Below, in pieces: positions 1 through 8,428 of a DNA stretch of 9,143 bases. The translations under genes and the position numbers were made by a program. The notes under the pieces were generated by a model. That model had not been told where the DNA came from. It saw only the letters and a program-made list of their open reading frames with translations, and searched no databases. The stretch's first letter is position 1; the number at the start of each line of letters is the position of its first letter. Source of the DNA: Hyphomicrobiaceae bacterium (GTDB lineage: Bacteria; Pseudomonadota; Alphaproteobacteria; Rhizobiales; Hyphomicrobiaceae); NCBI GenBank assembly GCA_017353825.1, contig JAFMSC010000140.1:1-9143 (forward strand), written 5' to 3'.

Positions 1-1039
1 CCCACATGGCCATGTCTTGTGCCGGGATGCCCTTGATGCCGGTAAAATTGCCGAGCTTCATGGCCTGGCGATCCTGTAGGAACATGTTGTCCAGCGTCCG
101 GATCCTCCGGTAGTTGCTGTCGAGGTCAATCCCGACCTGGGCGGCATTGAACCTGCGCCACGCCTCCTGATCGATGCCGCCGGTCTCGTGCCAGGCGAGG
201 AAGTAGAAGTACGTGTTCGTGTCATCCATCGGGATGTTGAGGGAGGCCACGTTGTAGGCGTTGTTGGGCGGTATGAGCGACAGGAACGGGGCGATGTAGA
301 CCGTGACGCGCACATAGTCGTGCGTTGCCGAGTTGGCGATTGGGTGCCGCAGGGCGGCGTAGCGGAACCCGTAGGGAGTGCGCGCAATCTGCAGTCTCGG
401 CGCCTTGTCCGTCGAAGGCCGCAGCCAGGCCGCATCGGTGGCCTTTGCGCTGTCCACCTTGGCCGGGCGCATATCCGACGAATGGAGACTCGAGCTGTGG
501 GCGGAATCGATCTGCCCCTCCAGGACCTGGGCCCAGTTGCATGCGACCTGGATCTTGACGATTGAGACTCTGGTTGTAGGTGTAGGCGCAAAGGCCGGCG
601 GTTCGAATTCGGGTAACTCGTCGCTGGGGCCCATGAAGACCCACACGAAGCCGCCCGCCTCCCGCGTCGGATAGGATTTGATCTTGACCTTTTCGCACAG
701 GCTGCTCTCGGCCGGCTCCGAGGCCATCTCCAGGCAGTTGCCGTCGACGTCGAACTTCCAGCCGTGATAGAGGCAGCGCAGTCCGCACTCCTCGTTGCGT
801 CCGAACGCCAGGGAGGCCCGCCGGTGCGGACAGTGTTCATCGATGACGCCGACACGGCCCTCGGTGTCACGGAACGCGACCAGGTCCTCGCCAAGCAGCC
901 GAAGCCTGACCGGCGCTCCGTCGGGCTCCGCCACCTCCTCGATCATGCACGCCGGCATCCAGTGCCGTCGCATGATCTGACCCATGGGCGCCTCACCTTC
1001 CACGCGGCACAGCAGGTGGTTCTCTTCCGCGGTCAACAT
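1..1039 (-). CDS. Rieske aromatic ring-hydroxylating oxygenase alpha subunit, phthalate 4,5-dioxygenase type (3' end off window)
   Basis: Terminal oxygenase that would take electrons from the reductase encoded divergently at 1220 and add O2 to an aromatic acid, probably phthalate, giving the cis-4,5-dihydrodiol. The frame is open to the left edge, so 346 residues are visible; family members are about 420-450. The Rieske [2Fe-2S] motif is C70-P-H72, 16 residues, then C89-L-Y-H92. The mononuclear iron site reads NWAQVLEGQIDSAHSSSLHS, with ligands H181 and H186 and bridging D178; D342 in GIPAQD is a plausible third ligand. The PMDDTNT stretch near 270 and the overall pattern match the phthalate-type subfamily rather than naphthalene or benzoate types. 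Start: GGAG lies 6 nt upstream of the ATG at 1039, giving the family-typical MLTAEEN start; the in-frame ATG at 1051 lacks a ribosome site. The exact substrate is inferred from the neighbours. Confidence 0.93.
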   Translation of the reverse strand, partial: MLTAEENHLLCRVEGEAPMGQIMRRHWMPACMIEEVAEPDGAPVRLRLLGEDLVAFRDTEGRVGVIDEHCPHRRASLAFGRNEECGLRCLYHGWKFDVDGNCLEMASEPAESSLCEKVKIKSYPTREAGGFVWVFMGPSDELPEFEPPAFAPTPTTRVSIVKIQVACNWAQVLEGQIDSAHSSSLHSSDMRPAKVDSAKATDAAWLRPSTDKAPRLQIARTPYGFRYAALRHPIANSATHDYVRVTVYIAPFLSLIPPNNAYNVASLNIPMDDTNTYFYFLAWHETGGIDQEAWRRFNAAQVGIDLDSNYRRIRTLDNMFLQDRQAMKLGNFTGIKGIPAQDMAMW

Positions 1040-1078
1040 GGGCGGCTCCATATGCCTGTGCGGCAGCAAGCGGCAGGG

Positions 1079-1102
1079 GTAAACTTAGGCTTCTAAGTTT
1101 AC
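1079..1102. promoter_or_regulatory. Perfect 10-bp palindrome, candidate MarR operator 1
   Basis: Arms GTAAACTTAG and CTAAGTTTAC are exact reverse complements around the 4-bp spacer GCTT. The site ends 40 bp upstream of the oxygenase start on the minus strand. Size and symmetry fit a dimeric winged-helix repressor of the MarR family, and such a gene sits at 3449 in the same cluster. The core TTAG-N4-CTAA recurs at 1169..1180. Confidence 0.7.
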
Positions 1103-1163
1103 AAACCTATCAAGCCCGACATCCTTTGTCGAGAGCCATCGTCATCAGCCGACTTGCCGTGAC

Positions 1164-1185
1164 GATACTTAGAGGACTAAATATC
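1164..1185. promoter_or_regulatory. Imperfect 9-bp palindrome, candidate MarR operator 2
   Basis: Arms GATACTTAG and CTAAATATC match at 8 of 9 positions around the spacer AGGA. It has the same TTAG-N4-CTAA core and spacer length as the palindrome at 1079..1102. It ends 34 bp before the reductase start and overlaps a possible -10 element. The centres of the two sites are 84 bp apart, about eight helical turns, so both would lie on the same DNA face. Confidence 0.65.
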
Positions 1186-1219
1186 TCAAGGAGTCCAAGT
1201 CTCAGGTGAAACAAGTCCG

Positions 1220-2188
1220 ATGCCGACCGACTCGGCCGAGAACGGGATGATGCCGCTCAGGCTTGTGCGCTCGACCCTGATCGCAGATGACATCCGGCTC
1301 TTCGAGATGCGCCGGCTCGATGGCGGTGAGCTGCCGGAGTTCACGGCAGGCTCGCATATCGTTATCCGCACGCCGAACGGCCTGCTGCGCAAGTACTCTC
1401 TCTGCAATGCCCCGACCGAGCGGGACCGCTACGCCATCGCCGTGAAGAGAGAAGCCGATGGCCGCGGTGGCTCACGCAGCCTGGTCGACGAAAGCCGGGT
1501 CGGCGACGAGCTGCTCGTGTCGGCGCCGCGCAACAGCTTTGCCCTCGTTAGAAGCGCTGGAGGCTACATCTTCATCGCCGGGGGCATCGGCATTACGCCG
1601 ATCATGGCGATGGTCCGGCATCTCACGGCCAGCGGCCCTCGCAACTTTCGGCTCTTCTATTGCACGCGCAAGCCGGAAGCGACGCTGTTTCGCGAACAGT
1701 TATCCGCCCCAGAGCTGAGAGGACGGGTCAAGATTCATCACGACGAGGGGGACCCGGAGCGCATGCTCGATCTGTGGCCGGTATTCGAGCAGCCCAGGGG
1801 CCAGCATGTCTACTGCTGCGGGCCACGCTCCATGATGCAGGCTGTGCGCGACATGACGGGACACTGGGCGGCCTCCGCCGTGCATTTCGAGGCCTTCACG
1901 GAGCCCTCCAGAAATGTCGCCGAGGATCGCGCTTTCACCGTGCGCCTGGCGCAGTCGGGAGAGACCATCGATGTCGCGGCCGGCGTGACAATTCTGGAAG
2001 CGCTGCGCGGCAAGGGGCATGTCGTGCCAAGCTCCTGCGAGAGCGGGACGTGCGGGACCTGCCGAACCCGGCTCCTGGGCGGTGAAGCGGACCACCGCGA
2101 CCTGGTTCTCACCGACGACGAGAAAGCCAGCAACATCATGATCTGCGTTTCCCGGGCCCGGTCACCCGAGCTCATCATAGACCGGTAG
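1220..2188 (+). CDS. ophA1: Phthalate dioxygenase reductase (FMN, NAD, plant-type [2Fe-2S])
   Basis: Single-chain reductase passing electrons from NADH via FMN and a [2Fe-2S] cluster to the Rieske oxygenase. Domain order in 322 residues is flavin barrel, NAD domain, ferredoxin. RKYSLCN (57-63) is the flavin-binding RxYS motif and VKREADGRGG (75-84) the phosphate-loop region. AGGIGITP (120-127) and YCCGP (198-202) belong to the NAD domain. The ferredoxin cluster ligands are C273, C278, C281 and C309, in PSSCESGTCGTCR and MICVSRA. These blocks, including HVYCCGP, DMTGHW and GEADHRD, strongly resemble the classical Burkholderia phthalate dioxygenase reductase, so the assignment is firm at family level. 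Length matches the family (about 320). The start at 1220 is the first ATG after an in-frame stop at 1178; a second possible start is at 1247. The gene ends 8 bp before the dehydrogenase, suggesting one operon. Confidence 0.93.
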   Translation: MPTDSAENGMMPLRLVRSTLIADDIRLFEMRRLDGGELPEFTAGSHIVIRTPNGLLRKYSLCNAPTERDRYAIAVKREADGRGGSRSLVDESRVGDELLVSAPRNSFALVRSAGGYIFIAGGIGITPIMAMVRHLTASGPRNFRLFYCTRKPEATLFREQLSAPELRGRVKIHHDEGDPERMLDLWPVFEQPRGQHVYCCGPRSMMQAVRDMTGHWAASAVHFEAFTEPSRNVAEDRAFTVRLAQSGETIDVAAGVTILEALRGKGHVVPSSCESGTCGTCRTRLLGGEADHRDLVLTDDEKASNIMICVSRARSPELIIDR

Positions 2189-2196
2189 CCGCTCGG

Positions 2197-3429
2197 ATGG
2201 ACCTTCGAACGCAGGCTGAGGCCGTGCCGCCCGATCGCCAACTCAATATCGGCGTTGCCGGGCTGGGGCGGGCGTTCTCGCTGATGCTGCCCACCTTCGT
2301 TGGCGACCTCCGCGTCCGCCTGGTGGCAGCTGCCGACCCGAGACCCGAGGCGCGTGCGAAGTTTGCGGCCGAGTTTTCGGGGCGGTGCTACCAGACCGTC
2401 GAGGAGCTGTGTGCCGACACCGACGTCGAGGTGATCTACGTCGCCACCCCGCACCATCTTCACGCGGAGCACGCCTGCGTGGCCGCCCGGCACCGGAAGC
2501 ATGTCCTCGTCGAGAAGCCGATGGCGATCACGATCGAGGAGTGCGAGGCGATGATTGCCGCCGCGCGAGAGGCCAAAGTGTGGCTGATCGTCGGGCACAG
2601 CCACAGCTTCGATGCACCCATTGGGCAGGCGCGCGCGCTCATCGCGAGCGGCGCCTTCGGGCGCGTGCGCATGATCACTGCCCTCAATTTCACCGATTTT
2701 CTCTACCGGCCGCGGCGGCCGGAGGAACTAATAACCGAGCGCGGTGGCGGCGTGGTGTTCAGCCAGGCCGCACACCAGGTGGATATCGTCAGGCTGCTGG
2801 CAGGCGGCCGCGTGCAAAGCGTGCGCGCGATGACCGGTGCCTGGGACCCGGCGCGGCCGACCGAAGGCGCCTACGGTGCCCTGCTCACCTTTGATGATGG
2901 TGTGTTCGCGTCCCTGACGTACAGCGGCTATGCACACTTCGACTCCGACGAGTTCTGCGGCTGGGTTGGCGAGATGGGCCAGCCTAAGGACCCTCAGTCC
3001 TATGGCGAGGCGCGCCGGGCCCTGGCGGCGGTTGCCGGCCCAGAGCAGGAGGAGCACCTGAAGACAGATCGGAGCTTTGGCGGGTCCGCCTACGGCACGC
3101 CGGGCACGTGCGCTTCCGACGCTCGGCGCCTCTTCCATCAGCACTTCGGCGTGATCCTTGCGTCCTGCGAGCGCGCCGACTTGCGGCCGCTCCCGACCGG
3201 AACCATGGTCTACGAGAACGGCGTCCGGCGTCTGTACGCTCTGCCGAATCCTCCGGTGCCGCGGTCGGAGGTTATCGATGAGCTCTACGATGCGGTCGTG
3301 AACGATCGGCCGTCGGTCCACAGCGGCGAGTGGTCGCTGGCCACCCTGGAGGTGTGCCTTGCCATGCTGAGCTCGTCATGTGGACAGCGGGAAATTCGCC
3401 TTCGGCACCAAATAGCCGCTTGCAGCTGA
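2197..3429 (+). CDS. ophB: Gfo/Idh/MocA oxidoreductase, probable cis-4,5-dihydrodiol phthalate dehydrogenase (4,5-dihydroxyphthalate-forming)
   Basis: Likely oxidises the cis-4,5-dihydrodiol made by the dioxygenase to 4,5-dihydroxyphthalate with NAD(P)+. The 410 residues have a Rossmann domain with IGVAGLGRAF (18-27), the family signature HVLVEKP (102-108; E106, K107, P108) and the C-terminal-domain motif GGGVVFSQAAHQVD (183-196) with H193 and D196, a position used for catalysis in this superfamily. Known phthalate-pathway dehydrogenases (Pht4/OphB) belong to this family and have about this length. The gene lies between the reductase (8-bp gap) and the MarR gene, as expected in such an operon. 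The start ATG lacks a clear ribosome site, so translation may be coupled to the reductase. The superfamily is certain; the substrate rests on sequence feel and context. Confidence 0.88.
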   Translation: MDLRTQAEAVPPDRQLNIGVAGLGRAFSLMLPTFVGDLRVRLVAAADPRPEARAKFAAEFSGRCYQTVEELCADTDVEVIYVATPHHLHAEHACVAARHRKHVLVEKPMAITIEECEAMIAAAREAKVWLIVGHSHSFDAPIGQARALIASGAFGRVRMITALNFTDFLYRPRRPEELITERGGGVVFSQAAHQVDIVRLLAGGRVQSVRAMTGAWDPARPTEGAYGALLTFDDGVFASLTYSGYAHFDSDEFCGWVGEMGQPKDPQSYGEARRALAAVAGPEQEEHLKTDRSFGGSAYGTPGTCASDARRLFHQHFGVILASCERADLRPLPTGTMVYENGVRRLYALPNPPVPRSEVIDELYDAVVNDRPSVHSGEWSLATLEVCLAMLSSSCGQREIRLRHQIAACS

Positions 3430-3448
3430 ACGCGTGAGGCAAAGTTCG

Positions 3449-4033
3449 ATGGTCGGACGCCCAAGACGTGCGCAGGACACCGCCGGGATGCAGGTGATCC
3501 TCAAGCACTGGCTGGAGGCCATCCCCGACGACCGGTTCGCGCATCTTGTCAAGGATGCCACGCGCGCGCTGGTACGGGCCCTGCAGATGCGGCTCGCCGA
3601 GCACTCGGTGTCCTTCGGGCACTGGGCGTTCCTGCGCATACTGTGGGAGACGGACGGCCTCACCCAACGCGAACTTAGCGTCGAGGCCGGCGTCATGGAG
3701 CCCACGACCTACGCGGCGCTCAACGCCATGGAGAAGCGGGGGTATGTCGAGCGGCGACAGGCCCCCAACAACAAGAAGAACGTCTACGTGTTCCTGACGG
3801 CGAAGGGGAGAGGCCTCAAGGCGAAGCTCGTGCCCCTCGCCGAGGAGGTCAACCGCGTCGCGGTGCGCGGCGTGAGGGTCGCCGACATAGCGGCCACGCG
3901 GCGCGCGCTGCTGGCCATCATTCGCAACCTTGCGAGAGACGAGGCCAACTCCCTCAACGAGCGACGGCGCGTGCCTTCAACGCGGGAGCTGTCGCGCCTC
4001 GTCTCGGGAGAGGTTCGCAGTAGCAGGCGATAG
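3449..4033 (+). CDS. MarR-family winged-helix transcriptional regulator
   Basis: Dimeric DNA-binding regulator, probably controlling this phthalate cluster and released by an aromatic ligand. In 194 residues, helices 15-70 precede the helix-turn-helix LTQRELSVEAGVMEPTTYAA (71-90) with its recognition-helix extension LNAMEKRGYV (91-100). The wing follows with RRQAPNNKKNVYVFLTAKG (102-120). A basic C-terminal tail follows the dimerisation helices. ATG 3449 is chosen because GAGG lies about 9 nt upstream; a GTG at 3434 would add five residues. It is the last gene of the plus arm, starting 19 bp after the dehydrogenase stop, so it would be autoregulated if it binds the palindromes in the 1040..1219 spacer. 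No other regulator is visible here. Its effector is unknown. Confidence 0.9.
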   Translation: MVGRPRRAQDTAGMQVILKHWLEAIPDDRFAHLVKDATRALVRALQMRLAEHSVSFGHWAFLRILWETDGLTQRELSVEAGVMEPTTYAALNAMEKRGYVERRQAPNNKKNVYVFLTAKGRGLKAKLVPLAEEVNRVAVRGVRVADIAATRRALLAIIRNLARDEANSLNERRRVPSTRELSRLVSGEVRSSRR

Positions 4034-4049
4034 GAGACCCGACCAGGAA

Positions 4050-4470
4050 ACGTGGTCTGGGTTCCGAGTGGCGGTGAGTGCATGGCCCTCACTCGTGAGG
4101 ACGGCGGCAGCCGCGCCGGCGATGTCGCGCGCATCAACAGGACAGCAGCCGACCGAGCCAAGTGGAGTGAGATGGAAGCCCCTTTCGAGCGAGCTCATCG
4201 TTCTGGTAGAGGCGATTCGGAGCAATGAAAGTACAATCTATTCCCGACCGTTCGATCGCATGTTTGATGGCGAGCTTCGGCGCGACGTGCGAAAGGTATG
4301 CGATTTTCTTCAAACAGATGCACAGTCTGATAAACGAAACGGCTCACACCCGCACTTCTTGCGAGCTGAACGGCCATATGCCTTCGACCGTTTCGTTTAA
4401 GCTCGCCTTGTTGAGCATAAAGTCGGCATGCCTATCTTCGAACGCCGCCATTGCCCGTTCCGGGTTGCAC
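4050..4470 (-). pseudogene. Decayed NmrA/SDR-type NAD(P)-binding protein gene
   Basis: No open frame covers this stretch, but successive minus-strand frames give adjoining pieces of one NmrA-like atypical SDR protein. From about 4462, NPERAMAAFEDRHADFMLNK leads to ASLNETVEG. After a shift near 4378 comes MAVQLARSAGVSRFVYQTVH. After a shift near 4285 comes PKLAIKHAIERSGIDCTFIA then PNRLYQNDELARKG. After a shift near 4180 comes LGSVGCCPVDARDIAGAAAA then VLTSEGHALTATRNPDH. The order fits the family (substrate loop, SGIDxTxxxPNRLYQN, then GSVGxxPVDVRDIA). The N-terminal glycine-rich NAD motif and the C-terminus are missing or unrecognisable. Part of it is AT-richer than its neighbours. It lies convergent to the MarR gene and just downstream of the bifunctional dehydrogenase, and has no apparent role in either module. 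Confidence 0.75.
4331..4399. repeat. Perfect 12-bp inverted repeat with 45-nt loop
   Basis: TAAACGAAACGG at 4331..4342 and its exact reverse complement CCGTTTCGTTTA at 4388..4399 enclose 45 nt. Both arms lie within the NmrA-like relic, where they once encoded NET and RFV segments. It could form a hairpin and act as a weak bidirectional terminator between convergent genes, or be chance in a decaying gene. Confidence 0.6.
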
Positions 4471-4527
4471 CAAATCCGGGGTGACCGTTGTGGCCGGAGC
4501 TGAAATCGAAATTCATGCTACGAGCCC

Positions 4528-6648
<2,121 letters not shown>

Positions 6649-6836
6649 GGCATTCCCTCCAGCTTGCGCCGCCTCCAGCGCTTCCCGCGCGGCACCGCAA
6701 TTGCTTCCCAACACTGTCGATTTTTGCGCGCAACCGCAACTCAGAAGCGTGCACGAAGCGCTGAGGCACGCTCCAACTCACGACTTGACGCGCTGACGCC
6801 TCAGCCGCACGGTTTCGACCCAGCAAGGAGGATGTC
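6649..6836. promoter_or_regulatory. Divergent spacer with inverted and direct repeats
   Basis: The 188-bp spacer lies between the hydratase/dehydrogenase gene and the DUF35 gene. GCTGAGGC at 6760..6767 and its exact complement GCCTCAGC at 6798..6805 form an 8-bp inverted repeat over 30 bp. GCGCTGA occurs directly at 6758 and 6790, and the second copy makes a compact palindrome GCTGA-CGCC-TCAGC at 6792..6805. This cluster is a plausible operator, but no regulator gene is adjacent. AAGGAGG at 6825..6831, 5 nt before the ATG at 6837, is a near-ideal ribosome site. No confident -35/-10 pair was found. Confidence 0.4.
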
Positions 6837-7502
6837 ATGGCCGGGGAGATGAGACCGCTGCCGGTACCCACACCGGAGACCAAGCACTTCTGGGACGGCA
6901 CACGGGCTGGCGAGTTACGGCTGCAGCGCTGCGACGACTGCCGGCATACGTACTTTCCGCCCCGGCCGTTCTGTTCGAAATGCGCCTCGCGCAAGGTCTC
7001 GATCGTGAGATCAAGCGGCAGGGCCAGGCGGTTCAGTTACGTCATTCACCACCGCCCTGCGCCAGGCTTCACGCCGCCGTACGCCATTTCCGTGGTCGAG
7101 CTGGAGGAGGGGCCGCGCATGATGAGCAATATCGTGGGCTGCCCGCAAACGCCGGAGGCTCTGGTGTTGGACATGCCCCTCGAGGTCACCTTCGAGAGGC
7201 AGACGGACGCGATCACCCTGCCTTCTTCAAGCCCGCCGGCGGCAGGTGAGGCATACATGAGACCCGGAACAGTTGCCGTCGTCGGCGCCGCCGAGACGAC
7301 CGACCTCGGGGTGATCCCCAACCTGTCCCAGATTCAGCTGCACGCAGACGCCGCCCTCAATGCCCTCAAAGACGCCGGCTTGAAGCCCTCGGATATCGAC
7401 GGCGTCGCCACCGCCGGCGAGGCGCCCACCACCGTAGCATCTACCTCGGCATCACGCCGACCTGGGTCGACGGCACCGCGGTCGGTGGCTGTTCGTTCAT
7501 GA
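6837..7502 (+). CDS. DUF35 Zn-ribbon/OB-fold acyl-CoA-binding protein, fused by frameshift to a thiolase N-terminus
   Basis: Residues 1-128 are a complete DUF35 protein. A rubredoxin-like Zn ribbon has C32, C35, C46 and C49 (RCDDC and FCSKC), followed by an OB-fold that includes GFTPPYAISVVELEEGPRMM. DUF35 proteins pair with SCP2-type thiolases, as in BbsA/BbsB or ChsH2/Ltp2, and help bind the acyl-CoA. Near 7221 the expected ending (ITLP, then FFKPAGGR and the TGA at 7247..7249) is out of frame by one missing base. The frame therefore runs on through the thiolase ribosome site and start at 7257. The chimera ends at 7502 after a second frameshift, 221 residues in all. The ancestral gene would have been about 6837..7249. 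The start is fixed by AAGGAGG five nt upstream. Whether the fusion is real or a sequencing error cannot be told from the sequence. Confidence 0.8.
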   Translation: MAGEMRPLPVPTPETKHFWDGTRAGELRLQRCDDCRHTYFPPRPFCSKCASRKVSIVRSSGRARRFSYVIHHRPAPGFTPPYAISVVELEEGPRMMSNIVGCPQTPEALVLDMPLEVTFERQTDAITLPSSSPPAAGEAYMRPGTVAVVGAAETTDLGVIPNLSQIQLHADAALNALKDAGLKPSDIDGVATAGEAPTTVASTSASRRPGSTAPRSVAVRS

Positions 7503-8397
7503 TCCACGTGCGCCACGCCGCGGCGGCGATCAACGAGGGCCTGTGCAAGACCGCCCTCATCACCCACGGAGAAAGTGGCAGGTCGAGAGTCGCGGCGACG
7601 CCGCGTCCGGCATCGCCGGGCAGTCTCGCCGGCCAGTTCGAGGCGCCGTTCGGCGTCATGGGGCCGCCGACCATGTTCACCATCCCGGTGCTGCGGTACA
7701 TGAAGACCTACGGCATCACGGAAGAGCAGCTTGCCATGGTTTCCGTGGTGCAACGCGAGTGGGCGGCCAGGAACCCCCGCGCGACCTTCAAGGAACCGAT
7801 CACGGTCACCGATGTCCTGAAGTCGCGCATGATCGCCTATCCGTTTCGCATCCTGATGTGCTGCCTGGTCACGGACGGCGGCGGTGCGCTCATTCTCACA
7901 AGCCCTGAGCGGGCGAACGACTTTCCCAAGAAGCCCGTGTACATCGTCGGGACCGGGGAGAGCGCCGAAAGCCCGATGATCAGCCAGATGGAGGACTTCA
8001 CGTCCTCCCGGGCCTTCCGCGTGGCGGGCAGGAAGGCGTTCGCGGAGGCTGGCGTCGGCCACGCTGATGTCGATCACCTGATGATCTACGACGCCTTCGC
8101 GCACGTGCCGCTCTACGGCCTGGAGGACCTCGGCTTCTGCAATCCCGGGGCGGCAGCTGCCTTCATCGCCGGACGCAACACTGCGCCGGGCAGGAAGCTG
8201 CCGCTCAACACCAATGGCGGGGGCTCAGCTACATGCACTCCGGGATGTATGGCATGTATGCGCTGCAGGAGAGCGTACGCCAACTGCGGGGGGTTGCGGC
8301 GGCGCAAGTTGAGGGCGCCAAGATCTCCGTCGCACACGGGGTCGGCGGCATGTTCGCGGCCAGTGGTACGATCGTGTTCAGCAACGAGCGACCGTGA
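7257..8397 (+). pseudogene. SCP2-type thiolase (acetyl-CoA acetyltransferase-like), two frameshifts
   Basis: Thiolase-superfamily protein of the kind that partners DUF35 proteins, cleaving or joining acyl-CoA carbon bonds. Start ATG 7257 has AGGTGAGG five nt upstream. Frame one gives GTVAVVGAAETTDLG and continues to GEAPTTVA; near 7440 it must shift one base to reach YLGITPTWVDGTAVGGCSF, whose C is the likely nucleophile position. Frame two continues through HGESGRSR, VSVVQREWAARNPRA and LMIYDAFAHVPLYGLEDLGF to NTNGGG. Near 8223 a second one-base loss inside a G5 run shifts the correct end, LSYMHSGMYGMYALQESVRQ to HGVGGMFAASGTIVFSNERP, into frame three, with a TGA at 8395. Restored, it would be about 380 residues, normal for the family. 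Both lesions fit single-base deletions. As sequenced, no full-length product is possible. Confidence 0.85.
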
Positions 8398-8428
8398 ATG
8401 GTCGCTAGTCGGCAAGGGGGAACCGCCC

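Larger units (their letters stand above)
1040..1219. promoter_or_regulatory. Divergent promoter region of the oxygenase and reductase arms
   Basis: This 180-bp spacer separates the two divergent arms and is AT-richer than the coding flanks. It holds two related palindromes (listed separately) and a smaller one, CGACA-TCCTT-TGTCG, at 1117..1131. A weak sigma70-like match for the plus arm is TTGCCG at 1154 with CTAAAT at 1177 (17-bp spacing); the -10 would lie inside the second palindrome, which would suit repression. I see no convincing -35/-10 pair for the minus arm. The reductase start at 1220 has only a GGTGA, 10 nt upstream, as ribosome site. Promoter placement is tentative. Confidence 0.6.
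4034..4527. other. 494-bp stretch without intact gene
   Basis: The region lies between the convergent MarR gene and the bifunctional hydratase/dehydrogenase gene. Apart from the NmrA-like relic and the 12-bp inverted repeat within it, I see nothing. No hairpin followed by a T-run is apparent for either flanking gene, so a factor-independent terminator could not be identified. A weak GTGAG/CTCAC pair near 4074..4093 lacks a U-tract. Confidence 0.6.

Noticed and set aside
58..894. Minus-strand open frame of 278 codons overlapping the oxygenase
   Set aside because: Its product is arginine/serine-rich low-complexity sequence; the adjacent frame carries the full Rieske and iron-site motifs.
1810..2604. 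Minus-strand open frame of 264 codons across the reductase-dehydrogenase boundary
   Set aside because: It is antisense to two well-supported genes and has no recognisable motif.
2700..2722. GC-rich palindrome CCGGCCGCGGCGGCCGG within the dehydrogenase
   Set aside because: It falls in a coding PRRPEE segment, and such runs are expected in high-GC genes.
3930..4400. Plus-strand open frame of 156 codons covering the MarR end and the intergenic stretch
   Set aside because: Out of frame with MarR, no ribosome site or motif, and the minus strand of the same stretch shows ordered NmrA-like pieces.
7334..8104. Minus-strand open frame of 256 codons opposite the thiolase
   Set aside because: Arg/His-rich composition typical of an antisense shadow; thiolase motifs are clear on the plus strand.
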